DNA of 64,000 nucleotides from Bradyrhizobium erythrophlei (lineage in GTDB: Bacteria; Pseudomonadota; Alphaproteobacteria; Rhizobiales; Xanthobacteraceae): assembly GCF_900129505.1 (NCBI RefSeq), contig NZ_LT670818.1:8341001-8405000 (forward strand). The letters run 5' to 3'. The notes beneath the pieces are model-generated. The model had not been told where the DNA came from, searched no databases, and saw only the letters and a list, made by a program, of their open reading frames with translations. Shown here one piece after another: positions 24,824-35,304 of the stretch. Positions within the stretch are counted from its first letter, which is position 1. Every line of letters begins with the position of its first letter. The position numbers and the translations under genes were made by a program.

Positions 24824-25972
24824 ATGCTTGCGCGCGACGACAAATCTCCGTTGAAAACCACCCCTTTACACGCCCTGCACGTATCCAGCGGCGGCAAAAT
24901 GGTGCCGTTCGCCGGTTACGACATGCCGGTGCAATTCGCATCAGGCGTGCTCCGGGAGCACCTGCATACCCGCGAGGCCGCAGGCCTGTTCGACGTCTCG
25001 CATATGGGCCAGATCGCGCTACGGCCGAAATCCGGCAAGCTGGAAGATGCGGCGCTAGCGCTGGAACGGCTGGTGCCGCAGGACATGCTCAGCGTTGCAC
25101 CGGGACGACAGCGCTACGCCCAGTTCACCAATGACGCGGGCGGGATTCTCGACGACCTGATGGTCGCGAATTTCGGCAAGCTTTTGTTTCTGGTGGTCAA
25201 CGCCGCCTGCAAGGCCGAGGACGAGGCCCATCTGCGGGCCGGCCTGTCGGATATCTGCGTGATCGAGCCGCTTCGCGGCCGCGCGCTGCTGGCGCTGCAG
25301 GGATCGAAGGCCGAATCGGTGCTGGCAAAACTTTGCGCGGAGGCGCCCGCGATGCGCTTCATGGATGCCGGTCCGCACCGTGTCGACGGCATCGACTGCT
25401 TCGTCTCGCGCTCCGGCTATACCGGAGAGGACGGTTTCGAGATTTCGGTTCCGGCCGAACAGGCGGAGCGGCTGGCGAAAACCCTGCTGGCGAACGGCGA
25501 CGTGCTGCCGATTGGGCTCGGGGCCCGCGACAGCCTGCGGCTGGAGGCCGGGCTTTGCCTCTACGGCCACGACATCGACACCTCCACGACGCCGGTCGAG
25601 GGCGCGCTGGAATGGTCCATTCAAAAGAGCCGCCGCAAGGGCGGCGCGCGGGCCGGCGGATTTCCCGGCGCGGACCGGATTTTCGGCCAGTTCGAACAGG
25701 GCGCGCCACGCCGCCGCGTCGGGCTGCGGCCCGAGGGCCGCGCCCCCGTGCGGGAGGGCGCGCCGCTGTTTGCCGATGCCAGTTCGAGCGAACAGATCGG
25801 CGCGGTCACCTCGGGCGGATTTGGGCCGAGCCTGAACGCGCCGGTGGCGATGGGCTATCTGCCGACGCCGCGCGCCACGCTCGGCACCACCGTGTTCGCC
25901 GAATTGCGCGGCCAGCGCCTGCCGCTGCGGGTCGCGGCCATGCCCTTCGTTGCCAATACCTACAAACGCTAA
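24824..25972 (+). CDS. gcvT: aminomethyltransferase (glycine cleavage T protein)
   Basis: 382 residues from ATG 24824, with GCGAGGG upstream; the longer frame to 24767 runs into the riboswitch. It shows the folate-binding hallmark GLFDVSHMGQI, then SGYTGEDGFEISVPAEQAER and ARDSLRLEAGLCLYGHDI. It releases ammonia from the lipoyl arm of H protein and makes 5,10-methylene-tetrahydrofolate. First gene of gcvT-gcvH-gcvP under the glycine riboswitch. Confidence 0.95.
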   Translation: MLARDDKSPLKTTPLHALHVSSGGKMVPFAGYDMPVQFASGVLREHLHTREAAGLFDVSHMGQIALRPKSGKLEDAALALERLVPQDMLSVAPGRQRYAQFTNDAGGILDDLMVANFGKLLFLVVNAACKAEDEAHLRAGLSDICVIEPLRGRALLALQGSKAESVLAKLCAEAPAMRFMDAGPHRVDGIDCFVSRSGYTGEDGFEISVPAEQAERLAKTLLANGDVLPIGLGARDSLRLEAGLCLYGHDIDTSTTPVEGALEWSIQKSRRKGGARAGGFPGADRIFGQFEQGAPRRRVGLRPEGRAPVREGAPLFADASSSEQIGAVTSGGFGPSLNAPVAMGYLPTPRATLGTTVFAELRGQRLPLRVAAMPFVANTYKR

Positions 25973-25981
25973 GGAATCATC

Positions 25982-26347
25982 ATGACCACGCTCTACACCT
26001 CCGATCACGAATGGCTCCGCATCGAGGGCGACGTCGCCACCATCGGCGTCACCGATTACGCCCAGTCGCAGCTCGGCGATGTCGTGTTCGTCGAACTGCC
26101 GAAGGTCGGCCGCAACCTGAAGAAGGCGGAAGCCGCCGCGGTGGTCGAATCCGTCAAGGCCGCCTCCGACGTCTACGCGCCAATTTCAGGCGAAGTGCTC
26201 GAAGTCAACGAGGCGCTCGCCAACGAGCCTGCGCTGGTGAATTCCGACGCCGCCGGCAAGGCGTGGTTTTTCAAGATCAAGATCGCAGACAAGAGCGAAC
26301 TCGGCGGCCTGATGGATGAGGCCGCCTACAAGGCACATACGGCGTGA
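25982..26347 (+). CDS. gcvH: glycine cleavage H protein
   Basis: 121 residues, full length. The lipoyl-attachment site is lysine 59 in [10 protein letters not shown], within the beta-hairpin typical of H protein. It shuttles the aminomethyl group between P and T proteins. It starts 9 bases after gcvT and is followed by a 155-base gap containing a dispersed repeat before gcvP. Confidence 0.96.
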   Translation: MTTLYTSDHEWLRIEGDVATIGVTDYAQSQLGDVVFVELPKVGRNLKKAEAAAVVESVKAASDVYAPISGEVLEVNEALANEPALVNSDAAGKAWFFKIKIADKSELGGLMDEAAYKAHTA

Positions 26348-26371
26348 GATGATGAAGCCGACGAAAACAGC

Positions 26372-26471
26372 CGTCATGCCCTGCGAAGGCGGGGCATCCA
26401 GTAGCCACCGGCACCGACGATTGAACCGAGGAGCCACGGCGTACTGGATCGTCCGCGTTCGCGGACGATGA
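26372..26471. repeat. dispersed palindromic repeat inside the gcv operon (family C)
   Basis: Starts CGTCATGCCCTGCGAAGGCG and ends GTCCGCGTTCGCGGACGATG; GGCGGGGCATCC and CGTCCGCG...CGCGGACG show internal pairing. It sits between gcvH and gcvP, so it would fold in the operon transcript and could shield the gcvTH part from 3' decay or reduce gcvP expression. Confidence 0.7.
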
Positions 26472-26502
26472 CACCGAGTGTGAACATTCCAGCGAGGAAC
26501 CC

Positions 26503-29388
26503 ATGACCGCGCACCGCAAACCCGTTGACGAAGCCGCCACCAATTTCGTCCGCCGCCATATCGGCCCCTCGCCCCGCGACATGTCGGCGATGCTGGAAAC
26601 GGTGGGCGCAGCGAGCCTCTCCGCGCTGATGGCGGAGACCCTGCCCGCCTCGATCCGCCAGCAGGCGCCGCTCGATCTCGGCACAGCCTTGAGCGAAACC
26701 GAAGCGCTCGCCCATACGCGCGAGCTGGCGTCGCAGAATGCGCTCTTCACTTCGCTGATCGGCCAAGGGTATTCCGGCACCATCCTGCCGGCGGTGATCC
26801 AGCGCAACATCCTGGAAAACCCCGCCTGGTACACGGCCTATACGCCGTATCAGCCGGAGATCAGCCAGGGCCGGCTGGAAGCCCTGTTCAACTTCCAGAC
26901 CATGATCTCTGACCTCACCGGGCTCGACGTCGCCAACGCCTCGCTGCTGGATGAGGCGACCGCCGCGGCCGAAGCCATGGCGCTGGCCGAACGCGCCGCG
27001 CAGGCCAGGACAAAATCCTTTTTCGTCGATGCCGAGGTGCATCCGCAGACGCTGGCCGTGCTGCGCACCCGCGCCGAACCGCTCGGCTGGAACCTGATCG
27101 TCGGCGATCCCATGACCGATCTGGCCAGCGCGAACGTATTCGGCGCCCTGCTGCAATACCCGGGCACATCGGGCGCGGTGCGCGACTTCAGGCCCGCCAT
27201 CGCGGCGCTGCACGCCAGGGGCGCGCTTGCGGTTGTCGCCGCCGATCTTCTGGCGCTGACGCTGCTGGCCTCGCCCGGCGACCTCGGTGCCGACATCGCC
27301 ATCGGGTCGGCGCAGCGTTTTGGCGTGCCGATGGGCTATGGCGGGCCGCACGCCGCCTATATGGCGGTGCGCGATGCCCTGAAGCGCTCGCTGCCGGGGC
27401 GCATCGTCGGCCTGTCGATCGATTCGCGTGGAGAGCCCGCCTATCGCCTTGCGCTGCAGACCCGCGAGCAGCATATCCGCCGGGAAAAGGCGACCTCCAA
27501 CATCTGCACCGCGCAGGTGCTTTTGGCCGTGATCGCGTCGATTTATGCGGTCTATCATGGCCCGGAGGGACTGACCCATATCGCGCGCACCATCCATCGC
27601 CGCACCGCCGTGCTGGCCGCCGGCTTGCGCAAGCTCGGCTTTGCGCCAGCGTCTGAGGCATTCTTCGATACACTGACGGTGGAAGCCGGCGGCAAGCAGG
27701 GCGAGATCATCACCCGCGCGCTGGCCGAGAAGATCAATCTGCGGATCGGCCAAGGGAAGCTACAGGGCAAGCTCGCCATCGCGCTCGACGAAACCACGAC
27801 GCCCGAGATCGTCGAGGCGGTTTGGCGGGCGTTCGGCGGCAGACTGACCTACGCTGACATCGAGGCCGGCGCCCGCGATGCCCTGCCCGCCGAGTTGAAG
27901 CGCACAGCCACATTCCTGACCCATCCGGTGTTCCACGCCCACCGCTCCGAGACCGAACTGTTGCGCTACATGCGCAAGCTCAGCGACCGGGATCTTGCGC
28001 TCGACCGCGCCATGATCCCGCTCGGCTCCTGCACCATGAAGCTCAACGCCACCAGCGAGATGATCCCGCTGACCTGGCCCGAATTCGGCGCGCTCCACCC
28101 GTTTGCGCCGCGCGGCCAGGCAGAAGGCTATCACGTGCTGTTCGCCCGGCTGGAACAATGGCTGTGCGACATCACAGGCTATGACGCGATCTCGCTGCAG
28201 CCTAATTCCGGCGCGCAAGGCGAATATGCCGGGTTATTGGCGATCCGCGGCTATCACGCCGCCCGCGGCGAGCCGCGCCGCAAGGTGTGCCTGATTCCCT
28301 CCTCCGCGCACGGCACCAATCCGGCGTCGGCCCACATGGCCGGCATGAAGGTCGTGGTGGTGGCCTGCGACAGCAGAGGCGATGTCGATGTGACCGATCT
28401 GCGCGCCAAGGCCGACGCGCACGCGCTAGATCTCGCTGCCGTCATGATCACCTACCCCTCGACCCACGGCGTGTTCGAGGAGCACATCCGCGAGATCTGC
28501 GACATCGTCCACGGCCATGGCGGTCAGGTCTATCTCGACGGTGCCAATATGAACGCGCAGGTAGGACTGTCGCGGCCCGGCGATTACGGCGCCGATGTCA
28601 GCCATCTCAACCTCCACAAGACCTTCTGTATCCCACATGGCGGTGGCGGTCCCGGCATGGGCCCGATCGGCGTCAAGGCGCACCTTGCGCCATTCCTGCC
28701 CGGCCATCCCGCGGCCAATGGCAAAACGCCTGCCGCGATCGGGCCGGTATCGGCTGCGCCGTTCGGCTCGGCGTCGATCCTGACCATCTCCTACATCTAC
28801 ATTCTCATGATGGGCGGCGAAGGCCTTACGCGCGCTACGGAAATGGCGATCCTCAACGCCAACTACATCGCCACCAGGCTCGATCCGCATTTCCCGGTGC
28901 TGTACCGCAATGCCAAAGGGCGCGTCGCCCACGAATGCATCATCGACCCCAGAGCGCTGAAGACCTCGAGCGGCGTCACCGTCGACGACATCGCAAAAAG
29001 GCTGATCGATTACGGCTTCCACGCCCCGACCATGAGTTTTCCGGTGCCGGGCACGCTGATGATCGAGCCGACCGAATCGGAATCGAAGGCGGAACTGGAT
29101 CGCTTTTGCGACGCCATGATCGCGATCCGGCGCGAGATCGCCGAGATCGAGAATGGCCGCTGGAAGGTCGAGGCCTCGCCGCTGCGCCATGCCCCCCACA
29201 CCGTGCACGATATCGCCGACGATTCCTGGGCGCGTGCCTATAGCCGCGCCGAGGGCTGCTTCCCCGCCGGCACCTCGCGGTCGGACAAATACTGGTCACC
29301 GGTCGGACGGGTCGACAATGTCTATGGTGACCGCAACCTGGTGTGCTCGTGCCCGCCGATCGAGGACTACGCGCAGGCGGCGGAGTGA
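26503..29388 (+). CDS. gcvP: glycine decarboxylase (P protein)
   Basis: 961 residues, the full single-chain form with two related halves. The pyridoxal-phosphate lysine is K706 in [20 protein letters not shown]. The C-terminal half keeps the expected [17 protein letters not shown] and [20 protein letters not shown] segments. It decarboxylates glycine and passes the aminomethyl group to H protein lipoate. Last gene of the riboswitch-controlled operon. Confidence 0.97.
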   Translation: MTAHRKPVDEAATNFVRRHIGPSPRDMSAMLETVGAASLSALMAETLPASIRQQAPLDLGTALSETEALAHTRELASQNALFTSLIGQGYSGTILPAVIQRNILENPAWYTAYTPYQPEISQGRLEALFNFQTMISDLTGLDVANASLLDEATAAAEAMALAERAAQARTKSFFVDAEVHPQTLAVLRTRAEPLGWNLIVGDPMTDLASANVFGALLQYPGTSGAVRDFRPAIAALHARGALAVVAADLLALTLLASPGDLGADIAIGSAQRFGVPMGYGGPHAAYMAVRDALKRSLPGRIVGLSIDSRGEPAYRLALQTREQHIRREKATSNICTAQVLLAVIASIYAVYHGPEGLTHIARTIHRRTAVLAAGLRKLGFAPASEAFFDTLTVEAGGKQGEIITRALAEKINLRIGQGKLQGKLAIALDETTTPEIVEAVWRAFGGRLTYADIEAGARDALPAELKRTATFLTHPVFHAHRSETELLRYMRKLSDRDLALDRAMIPLGSCTMKLNATSEMIPLTWPEFGALHPFAPRGQAEGYHVLFARLEQWLCDITGYDAISLQPNSGAQGEYAGLLAIRGYHAARGEPRRKVCLIPSSAHGTNPASAHMAGMKVVVVACDSRGDVDVTDLRAKADAHALDLAAVMITYPSTHGVFEEHIREICDIVHGHGGQVYLDGANMNAQVGLSRPGDYGADVSHLNLHKTFCIPHGGGGPGMGPIGVKAHLAPFLPGHPAANGKTPAAIGPVSAAPFGSASILTISYIYILMMGGEGLTRATEMAILNANYIATRLDPHFPVLYRNAKGRVAHECIIDPRALKTSSGVTVDDIAKRLIDYGFHAPTMSFPVPGTLMIEPTESESKAELDRFCDAMIAIRREIAEIENGRWKVEASPLRHAPHTVHDIADDSWARAYSRAEGCFPAGTSRSDKYWSPVGRVDNVYGDRNLVCSCPPIEDYAQAAE

Positions 29389-29944
29389 GACCTGCGTGTC
29401 CTGGACGGAGCGGCCTTGCCGAGCTTCGGCTGAGGCAGAACCTGCGCATCCATCAAAGAGGCGAACGAGACGGATGGCTTGTGGGCTCAGCCCGAAACGA
29501 CGACAAAGATGGCCGCGATGGCTGAGGCGCAACGAGGGCCGGATTCCAGCGCCACAGACAATCATTGGTCAACCTGGTGCCGCCCCACCAGTGATCGATC
29601 GGATTGTAGTGGCTGAAATCCTCCTTGTGCGCGACAATCGCCCTGCCGAATTCGGTTAGCGACAACCGGCTTCGCCTGTACGCCGCGTCGCGGTCACGGT
29701 AGTTCTCCCTCCTGATCGTGCGCAGTTCGTCGTCAAGGCCCGCCACGGCTGGCGTCGGGCCGTGGGCCAGTCTCTCGAGCAGGAAACCGATTTCCCAGTC
29801 GCTGAAGACGCGCCGCTGGCCGAGCCCTCGAAGGTGAAACAGCGCATTTGTCAGCGAGTAGCCCCTTGCAATCAGCTCCAGCAGCCGCATTTCCGTCGCG
29901 CCAAGCCCGGTCAGCGCGGAGGGCAGCTCTTCGAGCAGGTTATA

Positions 29945-31110
29945 CCAGCCTTCGGAAGGTCTGACTCTTTTTTGAAAAGCTGGCGCCGGCGTGATTCATT
30001 TATGACCGACTGGATTGATTCGGGAGGTCGGCGATGGGCGCGGCGGTCGGTCTACGGGAGGATTTCGAGGCGGATGAGCTGCGTCGGCTCGCGGCGAAGG
30101 TGAAGGATGCCGCGCAGGCGCGACGGCTGCTGGCGCTGGCGGCGATTTGCGACGGGATGAACCGCACCGAGGCGGCCCGGATCGGCGGCATGGACCGGCA
30201 GACGCTGCGGGACTGGGCGCACCGCTTCAACCAGTACGGGCCTGACGGTCTGATCGACATCAAGCCGACCGGGCGGCCGTCGAAGCTCTCCGACGAGCAG
30301 AAAGATGCATTGAAGCAGCTCGTCGAGACCGGCCCCGACCCGGAGAAGGATGGGGTCGTACGCTGGCGCTGCGTCGACCTGAAGCGTGTTCTCGGACAGC
30401 GTTTCGGTGTCGATCTGTCGGAGGTGAGCCTGGGGCGCGCGCTCAAGAAGCTCGGCTTCTCGCACATCAGCGCCCGGCCGCGCCATCCCGTGCAGGATCC
30501 GGAGACGATCGCGGCATTTAAAAAAACTTTCCTACGCAGGTCGCGGCGATCGTGACCAAACTCGCCCCGGAAACGCCGATTGAGGTCTGGTTCCAGGACG
30601 AGATGCGGGTCGGCCAGAAGAACAGCCTCGTCTACCAATGGGCCAAGAAGGGATCACGGCCGCGGCAGCCCAAGGATCAGCGCTACGAGAACGCCTATGT
30701 GTTCGGCGCCGTCTGTGCGAGCCGCGACACCGGCGTCGCCCTCATCATGCCGCAAGCCGACACCGAGGCCATGCAGGCGCATCTCGACGCCATCGGCAAG
30801 GCCGTCGCGCCCGGCGCGCATGCGCTGCTGATCCTCGACAAGGCCGGATGGCACACGACGCGCAAACTAAAGCCACCTGCCAATGTCACCCTCGTGCCGC
30901 TGCCACCCGCCTGTCCGGAGCTCAACGCAGCCAAGAACATCTGGCAGTATCTGCGACAGACCTATCTCGCCAACCGTGTGTTCGCGTCCTACACCGATAT
31001 CCTCGACGCCTGCCAAAACGCCTGGCGAAAACTTCTCGCCGAAACCGGGCGCATCACCTCGATCGCGGCCCGCGACTGGGCCATCATCGGTCAGCCCTTC
31101 TGAAGGCTGG
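29945..31110 (+). mobile_element. IS630-family insertion sequence
   Basis: 1,166 bp. Terminal inverted repeats are CCAGCCTTCGGAAGGTCTGA at the left and, reading inward from the right end, CCAGCCTTCAGAAGGGCTGA (two differences). Each end is flanked by TA (29943-29944 and 31111-31112), the target duplication of this family. It holds one frameshifted transposase and interrupts the C-terminal half of a paralogous gene. Confidence 0.9.
30034..31103 (+). CDS. IS630-type transposase made by -1 frameshift, third catalytic residue altered
   Basis: The first frame (30034-30555) holds the helix-turn-helix part, RTEAARIGGMDRQTLRDWAH; the second (open to 31103) holds the DDE nuclease. A run of seven A (30520-30526) after GCATTT joins them by a -1 shift, continuing NFPTQVAAIVTKLAPE into the catalytic half. 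WFQDEMRVG and LLILDKAGWH supply the first two acidic residues. Where the family reads PELNPVEN, this copy reads CPELNAAKN, so the expected third acid is a lysine. It is therefore probably inactive unless complemented. Confidence 0.85.
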
Positions 31111-31775
31111 TATTAAGCCAGGCCGGCCTCAACAAGGGCAAAGCGCTCAAATCCCTCGCCAGCAGGTCGAAGCAGGCTTCGGGCGTCGCGGCCCGATACG
31201 CCTGCCAGGCCATGGCGGCCGTCTCGAGCTCATCCCTGGTGACGTTGACGGCCGGCACCAACCACCTGTCAAGCTCCTCGGGCGAAGCCCGGATCAGGTT
31301 GTAGTCAAGAAGGCGCAATTTCAGCCTGGCCACGAGCTCGGGATGAGAACAGAAAAAGTCCAGCAGCCAAACCAGTTGCAATTGGTCGTTCGGGCGCGGA
31401 TCGAACCACAGCTCGACCGTCTCGTATGATTCGCAAAACTCGACCAAGGCGAGGTCTTTGCGCCCTTTGTTGGCTTGACGCCACCGGCCGGCATAGTCCG
31501 ACCAGTGGGTCCCCGGGCCGTGTTTCTCCGAACGCGCGGCGACGTAGCTTGCAAGCTCGTCCGGAGACGGCAACGCTCCCCAAACAAAGCGAAAGGAGAA
31601 AGGGACCGCGAGGTCGGAGCGCTCCGAACGCATGAAAGTTACGCCGTGCTCGCCAGTCAGGATCAGACGCTTCATAGGCTCTCCGGCTCTATGCACAAAA
31701 CAAAAACGGGCGCCGGATGGGTCGGGCAACCCAACATGCTCAATCCATTCTACAGACCGCGAGCTGCAGGTTCGC

Positions 31776-32762
31776 TCAAGGCGCGATCAAAGCGCGGTTC
31801 GTCGGATCCCAACGCCACAGGCGATCGTTGGTCAGTTTTGTGCCGCCCCACCAGCGATCGATCGGGTTGTGCCGGCTGAAATCGTCGGTCCCCGCCAGAA
31901 CGGCCTCGCCGAATTCGGTGAGTTTCAGTTTGCTCCGCATATATCGCTCGCGCCGGTCACGGTTGCGATGCATAGCCTCGTTGAATGGCCCATCGTCGAG
32001 ACCGGCGACGGCGGGTGCGGGACAGCGGGCGAGCCCGTCCAGCAAGGATCCAACTTCCCAGAACTCGAACACGCGCCGCTCGTTGCGCTTCAAGTGGCCG
32101 GGAAAGACGTCTAGCGGACCGGCATCGCCCTCCGCGATGAGTTCGAGCATCCGCATTTCCGTGGCACCAAGCCCGGTCGCGCGCTGCGGCAGCTCTTCGA
32201 GCAATTCCACAACGCACGCCCGCAGCTGCGGCAAGATGCTCAAGTCCTTGTTCAGCAGATCGAACCAAGCCTGGGGCGTCGGCGCGCGGTAAGCCCGCCA
32301 GGCGAAACCTGCGATTTCGAAATGATCGTTCGTGACGGCGATTGCGGCGGGTTTCCACCTGGCGAGCTGTCTCGGAGAATTTTCTCCAATGCGGGTCTCT
32401 GCCTGGACCAAGGTAAGCCTAGAAGCAATTTTCTCGTGACGACGCAAATAGCCGAGCAGCCAAATCAATGTCAGTTGCGCACTGGGCACCGGATCGATCC
32501 ACAACTCGATGCTCTCGCACCGTTCGCAGAAGTCGATCAATCCTATTTCGTTGCGATCGATTTTTCCGAGGTACTTTCGATAGACGTTCCACAACCAGTG
32601 ATCGGCAGCCTCATGCCGCGCCAGCAACATTACGAGTTCCGCCTCAGACGGCAATGGTCCCCAGACGAAGCGAGGCTCGAACGGAATTACGATCTCGGCG
32701 CGACGGGCCCCCTTGAGGCCGCCCGCACCGGACGCATCAGTGGTGAGGATCAAACGCGTCAT
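31776..32762 (-). CDS. intact paralogue of the interrupted gene, function unknown
   Basis: 328 residues, MTRLILTTDASGAGGLKGAR. The N-terminal half carries FEPRFVWGPLPSEAELVMLL and GLIDFCERCESIELWIDPVP; the C-terminal half carries GATEMRMLELIAEGDAGPLD and ends DRWWGGTKLTNDRLWRW. The first part is reminiscent of DUF1835-type proteins and the middle of a winged-helix (FEFWEVGSLLDGLAR), but I do not recognise a named family. An AATACAC... leader 16 bases upstream is shared with the broken copy, showing a tandem duplication that included the promoter. Confidence 0.7.
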   Translation of the reverse strand: MTRLILTTDASGAGGLKGARRAEIVIPFEPRFVWGPLPSEAELVMLLARHEAADHWLWNVYRKYLGKIDRNEIGLIDFCERCESIELWIDPVPSAQLTLIWLLGYLRRHEKIASRLTLVQAETRIGENSPRQLARWKPAAIAVTNDHFEIAGFAWRAYRAPTPQAWFDLLNKDLSILPQLRACVVELLEELPQRATGLGATEMRMLELIAEGDAGPLDVFPGHLKRNERRVFEFWEVGSLLDGLARCPAPAVAGLDDGPFNEAMHRNRDRRERYMRSKLKLTEFGEAVLAGTDDFSRHNPIDRWWGGTKLTNDRLWRWDPTNRALIAP

Positions 32763-32996
32763 GTTTCGTCACCGGCCATACACAAAACAAAAACAGGCAC
32801 TGGGGACGTCAGCAACTCAACGTCCTCAGCGCCTGCCGATGCCGGGCCTTATGTCGTCAGACAGATCATGATCCGGTGCATCGGATCATGATCTCATCCG
32901 TCTATTGGCCCACGATCCCTCGGAAGAAGATTCCCGTTTCTTCCGCAACCACGCGGGCCCAAGACCCGAAGCAAGACCCGAAGAGAGGCCCGAGTC

Positions 32997-34085
32997 TCAC
33001 TCCTCCGCCGGCTCCTCGCCGTCGGTATCGCGCTCGGGGGAGCCTGCCAGAATCTGTTCTGCGATCAGGCCGGAGTTCTGGCGAATCGCCGCCTCGATCT
33101 TGGCGGTCATGTCGGGATTGGCCTTGAGGAAGGCTTTCGAGTTCTCGCGGCCCTGGCCCAGCCTCTGGCTGTCATAGGAGAACCAGGCGCCGGACTTCTC
33201 GACGATGCCGGCCTTGACGCCGAGATCGAGGATTTCGCCCATCTTGGAGACGCCCTCGCCGTACATGATGTCGAATTCGACCTGCTTGAACGGCGGCGCC
33301 AGCTTGTTCTTCACCACCTTGACGCGGGTCTGGTTGCCGACCACCTCGTCGCGCTCCTTGATCGCGCCGATGCGGCGGATGTCGAGCCGGACGGAGGCGT
33401 AGAATTTCAGCGCGTTGCCGCCGGTGGTGGTTTCCGGCGAGCCGTACATCACCCCGATCTTCATCCGGATCTGGTTGATGAAGATCACCATGGTGTTGGA
33501 CTTGTTGATGGAGGCAGTGAGCTTGCGCAGCGCCTGGCTCATCAAACGAGCCTGCAGGCCGGGCAGCGCGTCGCCCATCTCGCCCTCGAGTTCGGCCTTC
33601 GGCACCAGGGCCGCCACCGAATCGATCACCAGCACGTCGACCGCACCGGAGCGCACCAGCGTGTCGCAAATTTCCAGCGCCTGCTCGCCCGTGTCGGGCT
33701 GCGAGATCAGGAGTTCGTCGATATTGACGCCGAGCTTCCGGGCATAGACCGGGTCGAGCGCGTGTTCGGCATCGATGAAAGCGCAGATACCGCCCTTCTT
33801 CTGGGCCTCGGCGACGGTGTGCAGCGCCAGCGTGGTTTTACCCGACGATTCCGGCCCGTAGATCTCGACCACGCGTCCCTTCGGCAGGCCGCCAACGCCG
33901 AGCGCGATATCGAGCCCGAGCGAGCCCGAGGAAATGGTCTCGATGTCCATCGAACGGTCGTTCTTGCCCAGCTTCATCACCGAGCCCTTCCCGAACTGGC
34001 GCTCGATCTGGGAAAGCGCGGCGGACAGGGCCTTGGTCTTGTCCATGGAGGATCCTTCGACGATACGCAGGGCAGTGGCAGACAT
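32997..34085 (-). CDS. recA: recombinase A
   Basis: 362 residues, start [20 protein letters not shown] with AAGGAG just upstream. Walker A is GPESSGKT (residues 77-84); Walker B ([10 protein letters not shown]) and the L1/L2 loops ([15 protein letters not shown]) are present, and the acidic C-terminus is DGEEPAEE. It promotes strand exchange and LexA cleavage. A GTTC-N7-GTTC LexA box lies upstream at 34179-34193, so it is SOS-regulated. Confidence 0.98.
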   Translation of the reverse strand: MSATALRIVEGSSMDKTKALSAALSQIERQFGKGSVMKLGKNDRSMDIETISSGSLGLDIALGVGGLPKGRVVEIYGPESSGKTTLALHTVAEAQKKGGICAFIDAEHALDPVYARKLGVNIDELLISQPDTGEQALEICDTLVRSGAVDVLVIDSVAALVPKAELEGEMGDALPGLQARLMSQALRKLTASINKSNTMVIFINQIRMKIGVMYGSPETTTGGNALKFYASVRLDIRRIGAIKERDEVVGNQTRVKVVKNKLAPPFKQVEFDIMYGEGVSKMGEILDLGVKAGIVEKSGAWFSYDSQRLGQGRENSKAFLKANPDMTAKIEAAIRQNSGLIAEQILAGSPERDTDGEEPAEE

Positions 34086-34178
34086 TGGTCGTGCTCCTTA
34101 TGGCGGGGATTCGCTAGCGGGACAAACGGGTAAACGGGCGACGGTGATCGTAGGAACAGCGTACCCTATTTGTTCCAT

Positions 34179-34193
34179 GTTCGCAATATGTTC
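34179..34193. promoter_or_regulatory. LexA (SOS) box of recA
   Basis: GTTC, seven bases (GCAATAT), GTTC: the alphaproteobacterial LexA site, reading as GAAC-N7-GAAC on the recA strand. It lies about 95 bases upstream of the recA start, in the promoter region, within an AT-rich patch. Confidence 0.85.
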
Positions 34194-34310
34194 TTTTTTC
34201 GAAACGGATACTGGCCTGTTTCCATGTGCAGTGGCCTAAGTTGAAAATATCACTGGCCTATTTTGAATATGTCGGGCGTACGACAGTTGGTTAACACACC
34301 CCTAAAATGT

Positions 34311-34330
34311 TCTCCGTAGTACTACGGAGA
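34311..34330. promoter_or_regulatory. perfect 20-bp palindrome, candidate operator
   Basis: TCTCCGTAGTACTACGGAGA is its own reverse complement. It lies about 50 bases upstream of the small gene at 34382 and about 120 bases beyond the recA LexA box. With no spacer and no loop it is more like a dimeric protein-binding site than an RNA hairpin. No family assignment. Confidence 0.6.
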
Positions 34331-34381
34331 TTTGTCCGGCCGTCCTGCGCAGTACGCTTTCGCGCCCATGGACAGGGACCG

Positions 34382-34516
34382 ATGCCAGGTCACCGCGCCT
34401 ATTTCATCGGATCGGATGACCGCATTGCGGGCTTCGAACCATTCGAAGCCGCCGACGATCAGGCCGCGATCGGGTTAGCCGAGGGTATCGAGGAGCCCCG
34501 CGAAATCGAACTTTAA
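34382..34516 (+). CDS. 44-residue small protein, possibly truncated
   Basis: Reads MPGHRAYFIGSDDRIAGFEP then FEAADDQAAIGLAEGIEEPR, an alpha/beta start typical of short Bradyrhizobium proteins (RAYxIGxDGxI). Those I recall run about 20 residues further, so this copy may end early. The perfect palindrome sits upstream. Confidence 0.5.
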   Translation: MPGHRAYFIGSDDRIAGFEPFEAADDQAAIGLAEGIEEPREIEL

Positions 34517-34721
34517 TGAAGCGCCGCTTCCTAATGAGGTTCCGGCCCGAGCCGGAGCAAGACATCCTGCTGGCGACCACTTTCATGCATGGCGCCCCCG
34601 ACAATGGTTTCGGCCCGACTGCATCGAACTTATATGTCCTCTTCAAAACAACTGGAACGTCCCGATTTCCCGCAGCGGAAATCCGGTGGCGCGGTCCCCC
34701 CGCTTATGGCCTAATTTACCG

Positions 34722-34868
34722 ATGTGGACCCGATGTAAAGTGTGCGACGCCTGCCAGACCGCTCCCGCGACGGTCGAGACCGAAGCGGGATTCTTCCTTT
34801 GCGATGATTGCGATGCGGTCGTGGACGTCGCGTTCCAGGAATTTGAACTTCCGTCTACTCGCCCATGA
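34722..34868 (+). CDS. small zinc-ribbon-like protein
   Basis: From ATG 34722: MWTRCKVCDACQTAPATVET with a later FFLCDDCDAV, giving CxxCxxC and CxxC pairs spaced about 20 residues apart, as in short zinc-binding peptides. Forty-eight residues. The frame is open upstream to 34686. Function unknown; the cysteine arrangement is the only clue. Confidence 0.5.
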   Translation: MWTRCKVCDACQTAPATVETEAGFFLCDDCDAVVDVAFQEFELPSTRP

Positions 34869-35304
34869 GCGATTGAAAATAAGCGCACCGTGGTCAAAAG
34901 AAACGGCTGCAGCGCAGGGGAAGTTGGGGCCGATGACCTCGGGGCATTCATATGCCAGGGCGGCCCGGCACGATTCTCCGAACTGGCCAGCCCCTCCAAC
35001 AATTCGAGGCCAATCGTCCCAATCCGTCTTGCGCGGCGGCGACGCCGCATTTCGGGAAGATGCGGGGATCTGCACCGATCTCGCCAAGGAGACCACCCGC
35101 CGCCGTACAGTGACGGATACGGAACGGCGCCGCGGCCGGTCGCGGATTGCAGGGCGATTATCGCGTTGAATGCCGGAGCCTCGCTCGACACCGGTTCGCC
35201 GGTTTCGCTGGAGGAACTTCCCGAAAACGAGCAATATTGAACAGGCGCAACTTTCTGTCTGCGCTTAATTTGGCGTTTCGACTCGCGGCGGCGGGAGATT
35301 TCCA
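34869..35304. other. region without a supported gene
   Basis: Long overlapping open frames exist on both strands, but none has convincing protein character. The end of one plus-strand frame (about 35165-35240, ALNAGASLDTGSPVSLEELP) looks protein-like, so decayed coding sequence is possible. No strong hairpin or promoter seen. Confidence 0.4.

Larger units (their letters stand above)
29453..31675 (-). pseudogene. unrecognised-family gene interrupted by an IS630-type element
   Basis: Two pieces of one gene flank the insertion. The N-terminal piece (31675 down to about 31113) reads MKRLILTGEHGVTFMRSERS and runs to LSALPLLRPAW; the C-terminal piece (about 29942 down to 29453) resumes near NLLEELPSALTGLGATEMRL and ends in the NPIDHWWGGTRLTND region. 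Together they match the intact paralogue at 31776-32762 along its length. Rejoining across a single TA does not restore one frame exactly, so another small lesion is likely. It shares its upstream leader with the intact paralogue. Confidence 0.85.

Noticed and set aside
34516..35169. 217-residue plus-strand frame after recA
   Set aside because: It overlaps the zinc-ribbon-like gene, changes character along its length and has no ribosome site or family pattern.
34890..35240. 116-residue plus-strand frame
   Set aside because: Only the last 20 residues look protein-like; composition elsewhere is Arg/Ser-rich noise.
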